Counted from the first letter of the stretch, positions 7,001 through 14,163 are shown. The stretch: 24,169 nt of DNA from JBFWIW01 sp050253535 (GCA_050253535.1 JBFWIW010000047.1:1-24169), one strand, 5' to 3'. A program made the numbers and translations. Notes: generated by a model not told the origin, from the sequence alone.

Positions 7001-9400
7001 CTATCTCACGTTGCCCGCGTACCTGACGCGGATATCCGCAGAAACCACCGTCGCCGTTGTGTTAATCGTGTCCGATGTGAAAATCAGCTTGTAAAAGGTA
7101 AATTTCTTTGCTTTCAGCTTAATCCTGCTCATATACGGCCTTCTGTTTGTGGCGAAAGACCAGTTGGCAAAATCGGTAAACAAAAGCGTCGCCCGCGTGC
7201 GCTCGATGACCTTTGTCGCAAAATCGTTTTTAGTGTCAGTCTGCAATGTCACGGAGAGCTTCGTCGCACTCTCCGGCTTTACGCCGATCCACAGCATGGC
7301 GGCGTATTTGCGTCTGAAATCCGCGCCGAACGGCATCGCGCCGGACTCCCATCTCGCGGAAATTGCCACACCATCGTCCCCGCGGTGATCCCTTGAAACA
7401 TGCCGTATCGTGCCTGTATCTGTGCCGAAGTAAATTTCACCGTTTAAATCCGCCATACAAACGGCGGGGAAATCCTCGTAGATATACCAGGTGTCGTTTC
7501 GGTAGTTGTTCACGACGGCCGTACCGCCCTGCACGGCGTAATACTCGTGATTAAATTTGTCGTTGTAAGCGGTGACTTCGGAGAGAGTGAAATCTTCCAG
7601 CGTCTTTTCTATCCTGTCTGATATCCGCTTGGCGTTCCGCTGGTCGCCTGTTATGTTGCCGCTCGTGGACGTCGCCCGCCACTCATAGAGCGTATTTCCG
7701 TCAAATGTCCTCGGGTGGTTGTCCACCAGGACCGCCTGACCGGGCGCGCAGTTTCCCGTGCTCTTGTTCACGGTGGTGAGGTAAAACCCCGCTGTCACCG
7801 TGCTGTCAGCAAGCGTTATCGTGTCGTAGCAGACGCTGTAAGTACTGTCCTCCTTAAAGACGAGGAGCCTGTTATAGTGCCTTATCATGGCGGTTACCGG
7901 CGTGTTCTCGTCCCCGACGTGCATGACGTTTAAGTCCGGGAAGTATTCGGCTGTGGCACTCCCGTCCGTTTCAAGTCCCGAATAAAGCGTCTGATTCGTC
8001 CCGTCCCCGTAAAGGAATACGCGGCTGTCCGTCGTGCCGTTGTACGTTTCGGAAAACCGCATGGTGAGAACGGTGTCCCTGTCGTCTTCCGGGTATGTGT
8101 AGCCGATCTCTATCGTATTTGTGCCCGCGATGGGCGTCACGGTCGCGAAAACGACGATCACCGCGCCGCTCTCGGGGGCCGCGCCGAAGGTGATTGTACC
8201 GTCCGCCAGGCTGTAGGTGTAGCCCGCCGTACCGCTGCCGTCTACGGTCACGCCCGACACATTGACGTTTTTGTCGGACAGCGTGAAGGCCTTCTGCGTA
8301 CCGGTCCCCGTGAAGGTCTCCGTCCCGGCGGATGGCACGGTGGTTCCGGTGATGACTATCGCAGTCCCGTCTCCGGGGGCGGTGCCGAAGGTGACCGTCT
8401 TATCGATTTTGCTGGTGGTGTAAGCCGTCGTGCTGCTGCCGCCAACGGTTACGCCCGTCACCGTCATAGCTTCGCCGGACAGGGTGAAGACGGTCTGCGA
8501 GCCTGTCCCCGTGAAGCTCTCCGCGACGGTTACGGTCTCCGAGACGACTATCTCGGCGTCTTCCGCGGGAGCCGAAGAAAAGGTGATCGTCCGGTTTGAC
8601 GAGTTGTAGGTGTAAAATGTTGTGTTCTCCCCGCCGACGGTCACGCCCGTCACACTGTCGCCGTTGCTCGAAAGGGTAAATACAGTCTGCGAGCCGTTGC
8701 CGGTGAAGCGCTCCGTGCCTCTTGACCGCGCGAAAACCACGTTTCCGTACTCCGTTCTCGCGGAGTAATCGGTGTCCGGCGTGTAGTCTTCCCCGGTAAC
8801 CGTGTTCTTCACGTAGTCGATGGAGGCCAGCCCGGTTTCAGTAAGCTTAAATTCCGTCGCGGTGCCGGTGGGTGAGAACCGCACCCTGCGCAGTCCGCAG
8901 AGCTTATTGACCTGTTCAAGCGCAGCGCCGCCTCCGGACGGAACCGACGCGGTCACAACGAGAGGGCGGTACCCGGCAACATCCGCAAGCGTTTCGCCGT
9001 TCCAGACCTTATACTGGGTTCCGTTCATAATGTAGAGCTTCTCGGAAAATCCGAACATGTGGACGCGCTGCGTGGTAGTAATTTCTCCTATTTCCACCGC
9101 GTCGGTTCCCGCGTCGGGGTCTACCAGCCAGAGCTTTCCGTCACAGGCGGCAACCATAACCTCGTCGCCGCCAACGTACCCCGTCCAAAGGCCGCGCACG
9201 GGCGCATCCGCTCTGAGCTCCGCAATCGTCTTTGTGCCGGGGCGCACCTGTAGGGCTCCGTCCGCCGTAATGCGGAAGTTTTTCATCACGGCGGCCTCGC
9301 CGTTTTTCAGATCCGTATCCCCGTCCGGACACTGATTGATGCCGAGCCACTTTTTGATCTGATAAATCTTCTCATTTGAAGAGGCCGAAATCGTAGCCAT
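7001..9400 (-). CDS. P22 gp10-like tail hub / stabilisation protein with three inserted repeats
   Basis: A 799-residue protein. The start (KKWLGINQCPDGDTDLKNGE, then AAVMKNFRITADGALQVRPG) and the WTGYVGG...KLWLVD and KLYIMNGTQYKVWNG blades are characteristic of the P22 gp10-type head-closure or packaged-DNA stabilisation proteins, which form a propeller at the head-tail junction of podoviruses. Residues about 231-290, 296-354 and 362-421 are three copies of a ~65-residue beta repeat (FTGxGSQTVFTL...VTGVTV...TITF..AP). The C-terminal half continues the hub (LVFKEDSTYSVCYDT, YGTDTGTIRHVSRDHRGDD-like). It follows the connector gene, as gp10 follows gp4 in P22. The leader contains interleaved inverted repeats that cover its presumed ribosome site. 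Confidence 0.75.
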   Translation of the reverse strand: MATISASSNEKIYQIKKWLGINQCPDGDTDLKNGEAAVMKNFRITADGALQVRPGTKTIAELRADAPVRGLWTGYVGGDEVMVAACDGKLWLVDPDAGTDAVEIGEITTTQRVHMFGFSEKLYIMNGTQYKVWNGETLADVAGYRPLVVTASVPSGGGAALEQVNKLCGLRRVRFSPTGTATEFKLTETGLASIDYVKNTVTGEDYTPDTDYSARTEYGNVVFARSRGTERFTGNGSQTVFTLSSNGDSVTGVTVGGENTTFYTYNSSNRTITFSSAPAEDAEIVVSETVTVAESFTGTGSQTVFTLSGEAMTVTGVTVGGSSTTAYTTSKIDKTVTFGTAPGDGTAIVITGTTVPSAGTETFTGTGTQKAFTLSDKNVNVSGVTVDGSGTAGYTYSLADGTITFGAAPESGAVIVVFATVTPIAGTNTIEIGYTYPEDDRDTVLTMRFSETYNGTTDSRVFLYGDGTNQTLYSGLETDGSATAEYFPDLNVMHVGDENTPVTAMIRHYNRLLVFKEDSTYSVCYDTITLADSTVTAGFYLTTVNKSTGNCAPGQAVLVDNHPRTFDGNTLYEWRATSTSGNITGDQRNAKRISDRIEKTLEDFTLSEVTAYNDKFNHEYYAVQGGTAVVNNYRNDTWYIYEDFPAVCMADLNGEIYFGTDTGTIRHVSRDHRGDDGVAISARWESGAMPFGADFRRKYAAMLWIGVKPESATKLSVTLQTDTKNDFATKVIERTRATLLFTDFANWSFATNRRPYMSRIKLKAKKFTFYKLIFTSDTINTTATVVSADIRVRYAGNVR

Positions 9401-9461
9401 TTAAATGTGACCATTCCTTTCGCCGCACAAAATGACAGCTGAAGGAATGGCCATTTTGTGC
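9401..9461 (-). promoter_or_regulatory. Leader with two interleaved perfect inverted repeats over the ribosome site
   Basis: Two perfect inverted repeats interlock in A-B-A'-B' order: CCATTCCTT (9411-9419) with AAGGAATGG (9442-9450), and GCACAAAATG (9425-9434) with CATTTTGTGC (9452-9461). On the mRNA (minus strand) the arm at 9411-9419 reads AAGGAATGG, the only Shine-Dalgarno-like sequence before ATG 9400, so one pairing hides it. The pairings could alternate as a switch or form a pseudoknot, although the linker between two arms is only one base. Confidence 0.5.
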
Positions 9462-9586
9462 AATAGTGTCTGGTTATTAATAATGATCCTGAGTGGGAAA
9501 AGCCTGGCAGAGTTTCCGGCAGCATGCGCGGCGGATATGGCACTAATCATGGCGGCTGCGGCTGAGCAGCCGTTATGCAATCGCAT

Positions 9587-9617
9587 TATCGTAAAAGCCC
9601 ATAGGGCTTTTACGATA
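9587..9617 (-). terminator. Perfect 14-bp hairpin after the connector gene
   Basis: Starting four bases after the connector stop, TATCGTAAAAGCCC pairs perfectly with GGGCTTTTACGATA around a three-base loop. The AAAAGCCC/GGGCTTTT core looks like a Rho-independent terminator, but there is no long U-run after the stem on the minus strand, so attenuation or mRNA processing is equally possible. The 120 bases between it and the interleaved repeats hold no supportable gene. Confidence 0.5.
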
Positions 9618-9621
9618 TGAG

Positions 9622-10050
9622 TTACCATCTCCCGAATCCGCCGTTTTCGATGCCGCCGTAAACATCGGCTATGCTCTCCCAGTCCGACGGCAGCTCTTTT
9701 CCGAACCGCGCGAGCAGCGCCTCGTATCTCTGCTGGAAAAAGCCCGCCGCCGCCGGGTTCTCGTCGACAAGAAGGCTCGCCGCGAGTCCGTAGGGCATCA
9801 CGGTGAGGCAAAGCGTGTCGTCCACCCCGTCTATGTAGTCGTCTTGGGCGGTGACAGGCGTCCAGCCGGAGCGCCTCGTTCCCGCTGCGTAGTTCTCCGA
9901 ATAGGGGTAGCACTCGCCTATGAGGATGCTCACTATCGCGGGCGTTCTGTTCTTGTATTCCGCCGTGTCTGCCGCGTCGGATGACCCGGTATCGTCCAGC
10001 TCGTCAATAAGGGCCATCGCCGAGTCAAAAACGTCGCTCACATAAGCCAT
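9622..10050 (-). CDS. Head-tail connector (P22 gp4-like position)
   Basis: A 142-residue protein, mostly helical: MAYVSDVFDSAMALIDELDD, then NRTPAIVSILIGECYPYSEN and a C-terminal AAGFFQQRYEALLARFGKEL. The pattern of an N-terminal helix with a D-E-L linker, a P-A-I-V-S-I-L helix and a YG/FFQQRYE helix matches the small adaptor proteins that bind beneath the portal ring in Firmicute phages. It sits between the capsid region and the gp10-like hub, the same place gp4 has in P22-type genomes. The start overlaps the glycosyltransferase stop region (TGATATG) with AAAGGAG in front. No catalytic motif is visible, so the assignment rests on length, helical pattern and order. Confidence 0.6.
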   Translation of the reverse strand: MAYVSDVFDSAMALIDELDDTGSSDAADTAEYKNRTPAIVSILIGECYPYSENYAAGTRRSGWTPVTAQDDYIDGVDDTLCLTVMPYGLAASLLVDENPAAAGFFQQRYEALLARFGKELPSDWESIADVYGGIENGGFGRW

Positions 10051-10051
10051 A

Positions 10052-11026
10052 TCAGTCTCCTTTCGCTTCCTTCAAAAATTCCCTGAATGTCACGCGCGGC
10101 ATGATAAGCCCGGCATCTCCTGCCGCAAAGCTCTTCTGCTCCCTGCCGAATATATCGAGAAGGTAAGGCGCGGGGATGTAATCCTCTATCGGCGCCCAGC
10201 ACGCCTCATAGAATTTCCGTATCCACGCCATGCTCCCCTCCGCTTCCTCCGGCGCGCCCGATTTCACGCTCTCATGCATGAAATACAGCCTGCACATGAC
10301 GGTGACGGCGAAATTTCTGATGATTTCCCTGTTCAGCGCCCGCCGCTCCAGCTCGTGGAAAGCCCATATCATATTCTCGATGTAGCCGCGGTGCCCGTGC
10401 GCGTAGGTGTACTCGCCGTGGTTGCTGCGGGTTATGGTGTTCTCCGAAAAGTGCCACATGTAAACCGTCTGCGGGATGTGCTTGATGCGGTTCGTCAGCG
10501 CGGAGACGACGGCGTTGAAGCCCGTGTCCTCGTTTGCCCGCGTGTCGTTGAAGCGGATGAGAAAACGGTCGAGGAAGCTGCGCCTGTACATCTTCGCAAA
10601 GACCCATATCATGTCCTGCGGATGCGGTACAAAGCTGCCGTTCTCACACTCTTCTATAAACTGTCCGCCCACGACGTCAAGGCCGCTCTTTACCATGTCG
10701 TTTGCCATCTGGTGCAGGGCAAAAGACGTCGCAAGCGTGTCGTCGGAATCCAGAAAAACGATGAAATCGCCGTCGGTGCAGTCCATGCCCGCCTGTCTCG
10801 CCACGGCGGGCCCGCCGTTCTTTTCCAGCGTCACGATATCGATATCGAGAAGCGGCTGGAAAGTCTTCGCGATCTCCCCGTACCCGCCGTCAGTCGAGCA
10901 GTCATCCACAAGCGTCACGGTAATAAGGGAGACGATATCCTGCATGGCGATGCTGGAGAGCGCGCGCGGCAAAGTCTTATGCGCGTTATAACACGGGATT
11001 ATCACGTCGATTGTAAAAGGGTACAT
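10052..11026 (-). CDS. GT-A family 2 glycosyltransferase inside the phage head gene cluster
   Basis: A 324-residue family-2-like glycosyltransferase. Visible marks are the N-terminal strand and nucleotide-binding loop (VIIPCYNAHKTLPRAL), LVDDCSTDGG (Asp41-Asp42), the NGGPAVARQAG helix and the metal-binding FLDSDDTL (Asp93, Asp95, Asp96). NEDTGFNAVVSAL may carry the catalytic acid region. No membrane helix is evident, so it should act in the cytoplasm on a protein or small acceptor. ATG 11026 is chosen because the homology starts at once (MYPFTIDVIIPCYN); the 37 residues upstream are low-complexity Arg-rich. It lies between the capsid and connector genes, and glycosylation of a virion protein is an inference from that position. 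Surface-antigen modification of the lysogen is the alternative. Confidence 0.85.
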   Translation of the reverse strand: MYPFTIDVIIPCYNAHKTLPRALSSIAMQDIVSLITVTLVDDCSTDGGYGEIAKTFQPLLDIDIVTLEKNGGPAVARQAGMDCTDGDFIVFLDSDDTLATSFALHQMANDMVKSGLDVVGGQFIEECENGSFVPHPQDMIWVFAKMYRRSFLDRFLIRFNDTRANEDTGFNAVVSALTNRIKHIPQTVYMWHFSENTITRSNHGEYTYAHGHRGYIENMIWAFHELERRALNREIIRNFAVTVMCRLYFMHESVKSGAPEEAEGSMAWIRKFYEACWAPIEDYIPAPYLLDIFGREQKSFAAGDAGLIMPRVTFREFLKEAKGD

Positions 11027-11066
11027 ATATGCTCGCTTTCCGCGCCAATGAGCGCTTATAGAGGCT

Positions 11067-11089
11067 GGGGGGCGGGGTTTCCGCCCCCC
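11067..11089. terminator. 9-bp G/C hairpin in the capsid-glycosyltransferase spacer
   Basis: GGGGGGCGG pairs perfectly with CCGCCCCCC around a five-base loop. A TTTCATT follows on the plus strand only, so it would be a weak terminator in that direction and simply a strong stem in the late mRNA. The same 207-base spacer has AGTAAC/GTTACT near 11171-11190 and a small CCCGCC/GGCGGG stem. No gene is supportable here. Confidence 0.35.
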
Positions 11090-11233
11090 TTTCATTCGGC
11101 CCGCCGCAAGGCGGGATGCCGCCCCGCGGCGCCGCACAGTCTGCTGCCGTCCCGGGCTTTTCCGCCGCTCAGTAACTTTTCAGGTTACTAAAACGGCATG
11201 GGTATATCTCCGCCGTCAAAGAGCGGCCAGTTT

Positions 11234-13753
11234 TTAGTTGTACTCGACTGTCTCCGCCACGGGCGACCAGAACATGGCTGTGTTGTCGTGCGGGACGGAG
11301 GCCACGCGGAGCTTGACCTTTCCGGTGGTGTCCGTGATCGCGTTATTGAGCACCGCGTAGGTGATGTTCGCCGTGTTTGAGTTAACGACGGTTGCGGACT
11401 CGCTGTAGCGCGGGTCGGAGCCGTCGGTCGTGTAGTAGGTGTAGGAGCCCGCGTCTCCCGCGGCCGTGAACTTGGCGTTTGCTGTGTCGTTCGTAACCGT
11501 CGGGGCGTTCGTGTCGTAGCTGCCGTTGATGCAGGAGAGGACGCCCGTCCCCTTTGCGCCGAGCACGAACGCGTCGTGCAGGATGCGCCCCTCGACCAGA
11601 TCCAATATGTTATCCTGCGGGCTTTTTATCCCGCAGCTCTCGCGGTTTCCCGCGAGTTCAGCGTACATTTTCATCTTCTTGAGATGTCGCGCACTCTTGG
11701 GGGCTTTATATTCTGTAAGCAGTTTCAGCCCCTACGCGTTACGGCGAGCCGCAGACGTTACTCTGCGCTTTGCCTCGGTATTCCCTTGCTCTTTTAAACC
11801 ATTGATTAAACTTTTCACTCGTGCTGTCACAAAATCCGCAGGCAACGTGGTATTGCTTATGGCATTGAGCGCAAAGCGTTATGCCATTACCAATATCAAA
11901 TCGTTCGTCCGAAAAGGCGCTGTACGAATTAAGATGATGTGCCTGTAAGTTTCCACCTCTGTTATCTCCGCATACTCTGCACGTATACCCGTCTTTTTCA
12001 AAGACTCCTTTTCTCCAGATAACGTATTCAATAACGTCTCTATTCTGGATTCGTTCCTCATCGGTAAGTAATGGGTTATACGCGTGGTGCTTTTCGCCCC
12101 TTGGCTTATTGCACCTTGGACAGTTTGTTCCCTGGCCGTCAATAAACTTATCAAGAGCAATATAGGTTCTATGCCCACAAGCTGCTATATAGTGGATCTT
12201 CTTCTTTGGCACATAAGCCGTATCAAGTACCGAGCAGCCTCTGTCACGGAAAAGTGAAACAATTTTTTCAATATTAAAATGGGTGATAAGTTGACATTCT
12301 TTACAACGGTGCGAAGCGCTTGAGTTTTTAAAGGCGTCATATGTTATAGTACTTTTGTGTCCGCACTCCGCAATAAATCTCATTGGGATCTTGCAGTTTA
12401 TATACTCCGTTTCCAAGAGTACACATCCTTGACCGGCAAAGTCTTCAAACACCTCGTCATATTCATATTTGATTGACTTTGAACACTTTGCACATACAGC
12501 ACCTCCACCGTCTTTAAACTTGCTAAATGCAATTTTGTTTTTATGCCCACAAATTGCCATGTATTCTAGCCTTGTCGTGTTGTTTTGGTACTCAGTGCTT
12601 ATAAGTCTGCACCCTCTGGACTCAAACACCTTTTTTACATCGTCATAGGTCAGCCGCTTTTTTTTGCCAATTGCTTCGTCTCTGCACTTTTTGCAGAGAC
12701 GTCCCTTTCCGGCAAGAAAATTATCAAGACTGATCTCGTGCTCGTGCCCGCAGGTAGCAACGTATTTTAACCGTTGTTTTGTGTTTTTGTACTCACTTTC
12801 ACGAAGAACGCAACCGTTATTTGAAAACAACTTCTGCACATTTGATAAATTCCATTTTTTATTCATTTTAAACACCTCAGGATCTGTTCTTTTGCCCATT
12901 ATCTCAAGATATCCTAAGGTAATCAATGGTTTTTTTAATAGTTTAGGGTTCACCGAATTTGCGCGATTTTCACTAATCGGTTGCCCGATTAGGCGGCAAT
13001 CTGGCGTTTACCGTTTATTCCCGGGGGGTCCTTATGTATTTTGTAGTCCTGGAGCTTCGCGGGAGCGAGGCACGCGTCCTTGTAGGTGATGAGCCAGTAG
13101 ACGCCGGTCGGCAGATAGGAGGTCGGCACCTTTACGACCTTCATCCCGTCAATCTCGCCGACCTGCCCCTTGACGAGGGACTCCTTCGCGAGGGCGTCGA
13201 CGTTCAGGAATTCGGGGTTCTGCTTGAGCTCCTTGTACATGGCCGTTGTGACAAACATTGTGCGCCCGGCCTCCGGCACGAGGGCGTTGTCGAGCGTCTC
13301 GGTGCAGTTCATGATAAGGCCGGTGATGGTGTTCTTGTTCGGCGCCGCCGTCGGCACCTCCTGAGAGCCCGCCATGCGGGCCCATCTGTCAAGACGGTAC
13401 TTGTCCATCGTCGGGATGACGACCTCGTCAAGCTGCCTCTTGAGGGATTTTGTGGCGGCTTTGACGTTCATCTGCTCCTTGGCGTTGCCCTTGTCGATAG
13501 AGTAGGTAAACGCCTTGTCCTGAGTCATGGTCATCTCCTGCACGGTGTCGCCGAGATCGGAGACGCTGCCGAATCTGGCCATGCCGCCGGAGCGGTTATA
13601 GTTTGCCAGCGGCACCGTGTCCACGCTGTAAACCTTGAGGGTCTTTACCCCCTCGAAGGAATAGGCGTCCGACGCGGCCGCCGCCGTCATGGACTGCTTT
13701 GAAAATCTGTCCGCTACTTTGTTGGAATACTTTTCGGTAAGATTTATTGCCAT
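11234..13753 (-). CDS. Major capsid protein, split by a group I intron (exons 13753-13010 and 11602-11234)
   Basis: Exon 1 (248 codons) starts at ATG 13753 behind AGGAAAGGAAG and encodes a capsid-like protein: MAINLTEKYSNKVADRFSK, then MTQDKAFTYSIDKGNAKEQM and YWLITYKDACLAPAKLQDYK, ending DPPGING. Exon 2 (122 residues) continues DLVEGRILHDAFVLGAKGTG, the C-terminal strand expected of this tailed-phage coat family. Splicing GGT to GATCTG joins them in frame as a 370-residue protein. Residues about 280-370 (YTYYTTDGSDPRYSESATV) resemble the CHB_HEX_C/Ig-like domains seen as capsid decorations. Unspliced mRNA would stop five codons into the intron (KRQIAA) and give a 254-residue protein without the last strand. 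A pipeline that ignores the intron will call two separate genes. Confidence 0.85.
11603..13009 (-). other. Group I self-splicing intron in the major capsid gene
   Basis: A 1,407-nt intron. Exon 1 ends in U (CGGU) and the intron ends in G, as group I introns require. P1 is CGGU|AA with UUGCCG, a U-G pair at the splice site. P10 is exon 2 AUCUGG with CCAGAU. The ligated exon CGGU-GAUCUGG pairs over 11 positions with one guide, CCAGAUUGCCG (12997-13007 on the plus strand). A P4-like element AAAUUCGGUGAACCC (12946-12960) and a Q-like AUCCUGAG follow. After the ORF, an S-like segment (AAGAUGAAAAUGUACGCU) leads into GAAC and two P9-type hairpins (CUCGCGG-GAAA-CCGCGAG; CUGCGGG/CCCGCAG). P3 and P7 were not modelled with confidence. 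Confidence 0.85.
11739..12866 (-). CDS. Intron-encoded HNH homing endonuclease with four zinc-knuckle repeats
   Basis: A 375-residue protein. Residues about 9-61, 77-128, 137-191 and 202-252 are four degenerate copies of one repeat: a GC.L..TEY segment, a strand, then CGH and a late CxxC (CGHEHEISLDNF...CKKC; CGHKNKIAFSKF...CAKC; CGHKSTITYDAF...CKEC; CGHRTYIALDKF...CPRC). Residues 294-345 are an HNH nuclease (CRVC, LQAHHLNSYSAF, GNGITLCAQCHKQYH; His310-311, Asn327, Cys332/335). The knuckles probably bind DNA and the HNH cuts intron-less capsid alleles for homing. ATG 12866 has GAGGTG seven bases upstream; an earlier start at 12953 would run through the intron core. It is clearly more AT-rich than its neighbours, a sign of separate origin. 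Confidence 0.85.
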   Translation of the reverse strand: MNKKWNLSNVQKLFSNNGCVLRESEYKNTKQRLKYVATCGHEHEISLDNFLAGKGRLCKKCRDEAIGKKKRLTYDDVKKVFESRGCRLISTEYQNNTTRLEYMAICGHKNKIAFSKFKDGGGAVCAKCSKSIKYEYDEVFEDFAGQGCVLLETEYINCKIPMRFIAECGHKSTITYDAFKNSSASHRCKECQLITHFNIEKIVSLFRDRGCSVLDTAYVPKKKIHYIAACGHRTYIALDKFIDGQGTNCPRCNKPRGEKHHAYNPLLTDEERIQNRDVIEYVIWRKGVFEKDGYTCRVCGDNRGGNLQAHHLNSYSAFSDERFDIGNGITLCAQCHKQYHVACGFCDSTSEKFNQWFKRAREYRGKAQSNVCGSP

Positions 13754-14056
13754 TTTAACTTCCTTTCCTGCCCACGCGGGTACACCCGCGTGGGAACCCA
13801 TTTCATTAGACTTCCTCGGGCGAAGTCAATTCCCCCTGCGGTAACGCTTTGCGTTTTGCGGCGGCACCCGCCGCCGTCCCGCCTTTCGGCGGGGCCCTGT
13901 GCGGGTATACCCGCGTGGGAACCCATTTCATTAGACTTCCTCGGGCGAAGTCAATTCCCCCTGCGGTAACGCTTTGCGTTTTGCGGCGGCACTCGCCGCC
14001 GTCCCGCCTTTCGGCGGGGCCCTGTGCGGGTATACCCGCGTGGGAACCCATTTCAT
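13744..14056 (-). other. Chain of stop-start-coupled minicistrons leading into the capsid start
   Basis: Each 125-bp repeat holds AGGAAG, then TAATG where a stop and a start share one base. From ATG 14056 a 41-residue frame (MKWVPTRVYPHRAPPKGG and on, ending TSPEEV) stops at 13931, where the next identical frame starts. That one stops at 13806, where a 20-residue frame (MKWVPTRVYPRGQERKLKWQ) starts and ends at 13744, overlapping capsid ATG 13753. 42 codons minus the shared base equals the 125-base period exactly. Whether any peptide is made is unknown; the repeats may only be structured DNA. Confidence 0.25.
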
Positions 14057-14089
14057 TAGACTTCCTCGGGCGAAGTCAATTCCCCCTGC
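13776..14089. repeat. 125-bp tandem repeat, about 2.5 copies, in front of the capsid gene
   Basis: Copies start at 13776, 13901 and 14026 (the last is 64 bp). The two full copies differ at only about two positions (for example C/T at 13867/13992), so duplication is recent. Each unit is packed with small hairpins: GCGGGTATACCCGC, GACTTC/GAAGTC, AACGC/GCGTT, GGCGGC/GCCGCC and CCCGCC/GGCGGG. It fills most of the 410-base spacer between scaffold and capsid genes. It may belong to a host-wide family of BOX-like intergenic repeats. Confidence 0.9.
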
Positions 14090-14093
14090 AGAG

Positions 14094-14157
14094 TTTCCGC
14101 CGCGCGCGGCGGAAATAAAATCGAATCCCTTTATTCGGGGAGCCCTTTGGGCTCTCC
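14094..14157. other. Perfect 22-base palindrome and a short hairpin after the scaffold gene
   Basis: 14094-14115 is a perfect palindrome (TTTCCGCCGCG and its complement). 14137-14157 folds as GGGGAGCCC-TTT-GGGCTCTCC with one wobble, just downstream of the scaffold stop on the minus strand. Neither is followed by a U-run in that direction, so read-through to the capsid gene is possible. Confidence 0.5.
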
Positions 14158-14163
14158 AGATAA

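Noticed and set aside
3090..9400. A diversity-generating retroelement acting on the tail fibre or the glycine-rich protein
   Set aside because: No reverse transcriptase, template repeat or near-duplicate of a fibre end is visible in the window.
9432..9620. Plus-strand ORF of 62 residues between the connector and gp10-like genes
   Set aside because: It runs through the inverted repeats and the hairpin, opposes all phage genes and has no ribosome site.
10274..11191. Long plus-strand ORF of 305 residues opposite the glycosyltransferase
   Set aside because: A shadow frame of a GC-rich gene; the minus frame carries the GT-A motifs.
11234..11674. Independent gene starting MKMYAELAGNRESCG
   Set aside because: Its first 24 residues are the translated P7-P9 part of the intron; only the part from DLVEGR on is real coding sequence (capsid exon 2).
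11640..11740. Group II intron domains V/VI, because of the GAAA-capped hairpins near the 3' end
   Set aside because: No GUGYG 5' end, no reverse transcriptase ORF and no conserved AGC domain V; the guide pairing and terminal G fit group I.
13034..13702. Plus-strand ORF of 222 residues opposite the capsid exon
   Set aside because: A shadow frame without domain pattern or ribosome site.
12989..13801. Capsid gene as an uninterrupted 270-residue ORF starting in the repeats
   Set aside because: The first 16 residues come from the tandem repeat, the true start has a strong ribosome site at 13753, and the last five residues are intron sequence.
13806..14051. 81-residue ORF MGSHAGIPAQG... covering the tandem repeats
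   Set aside because: It is a second frame through the 125-bp units with no suitable ribosome site; the repeat explains it.
13776..14089. CRISPR array
   Set aside because: The 125-bp units have no unique spacers; they are plain tandem repeats.
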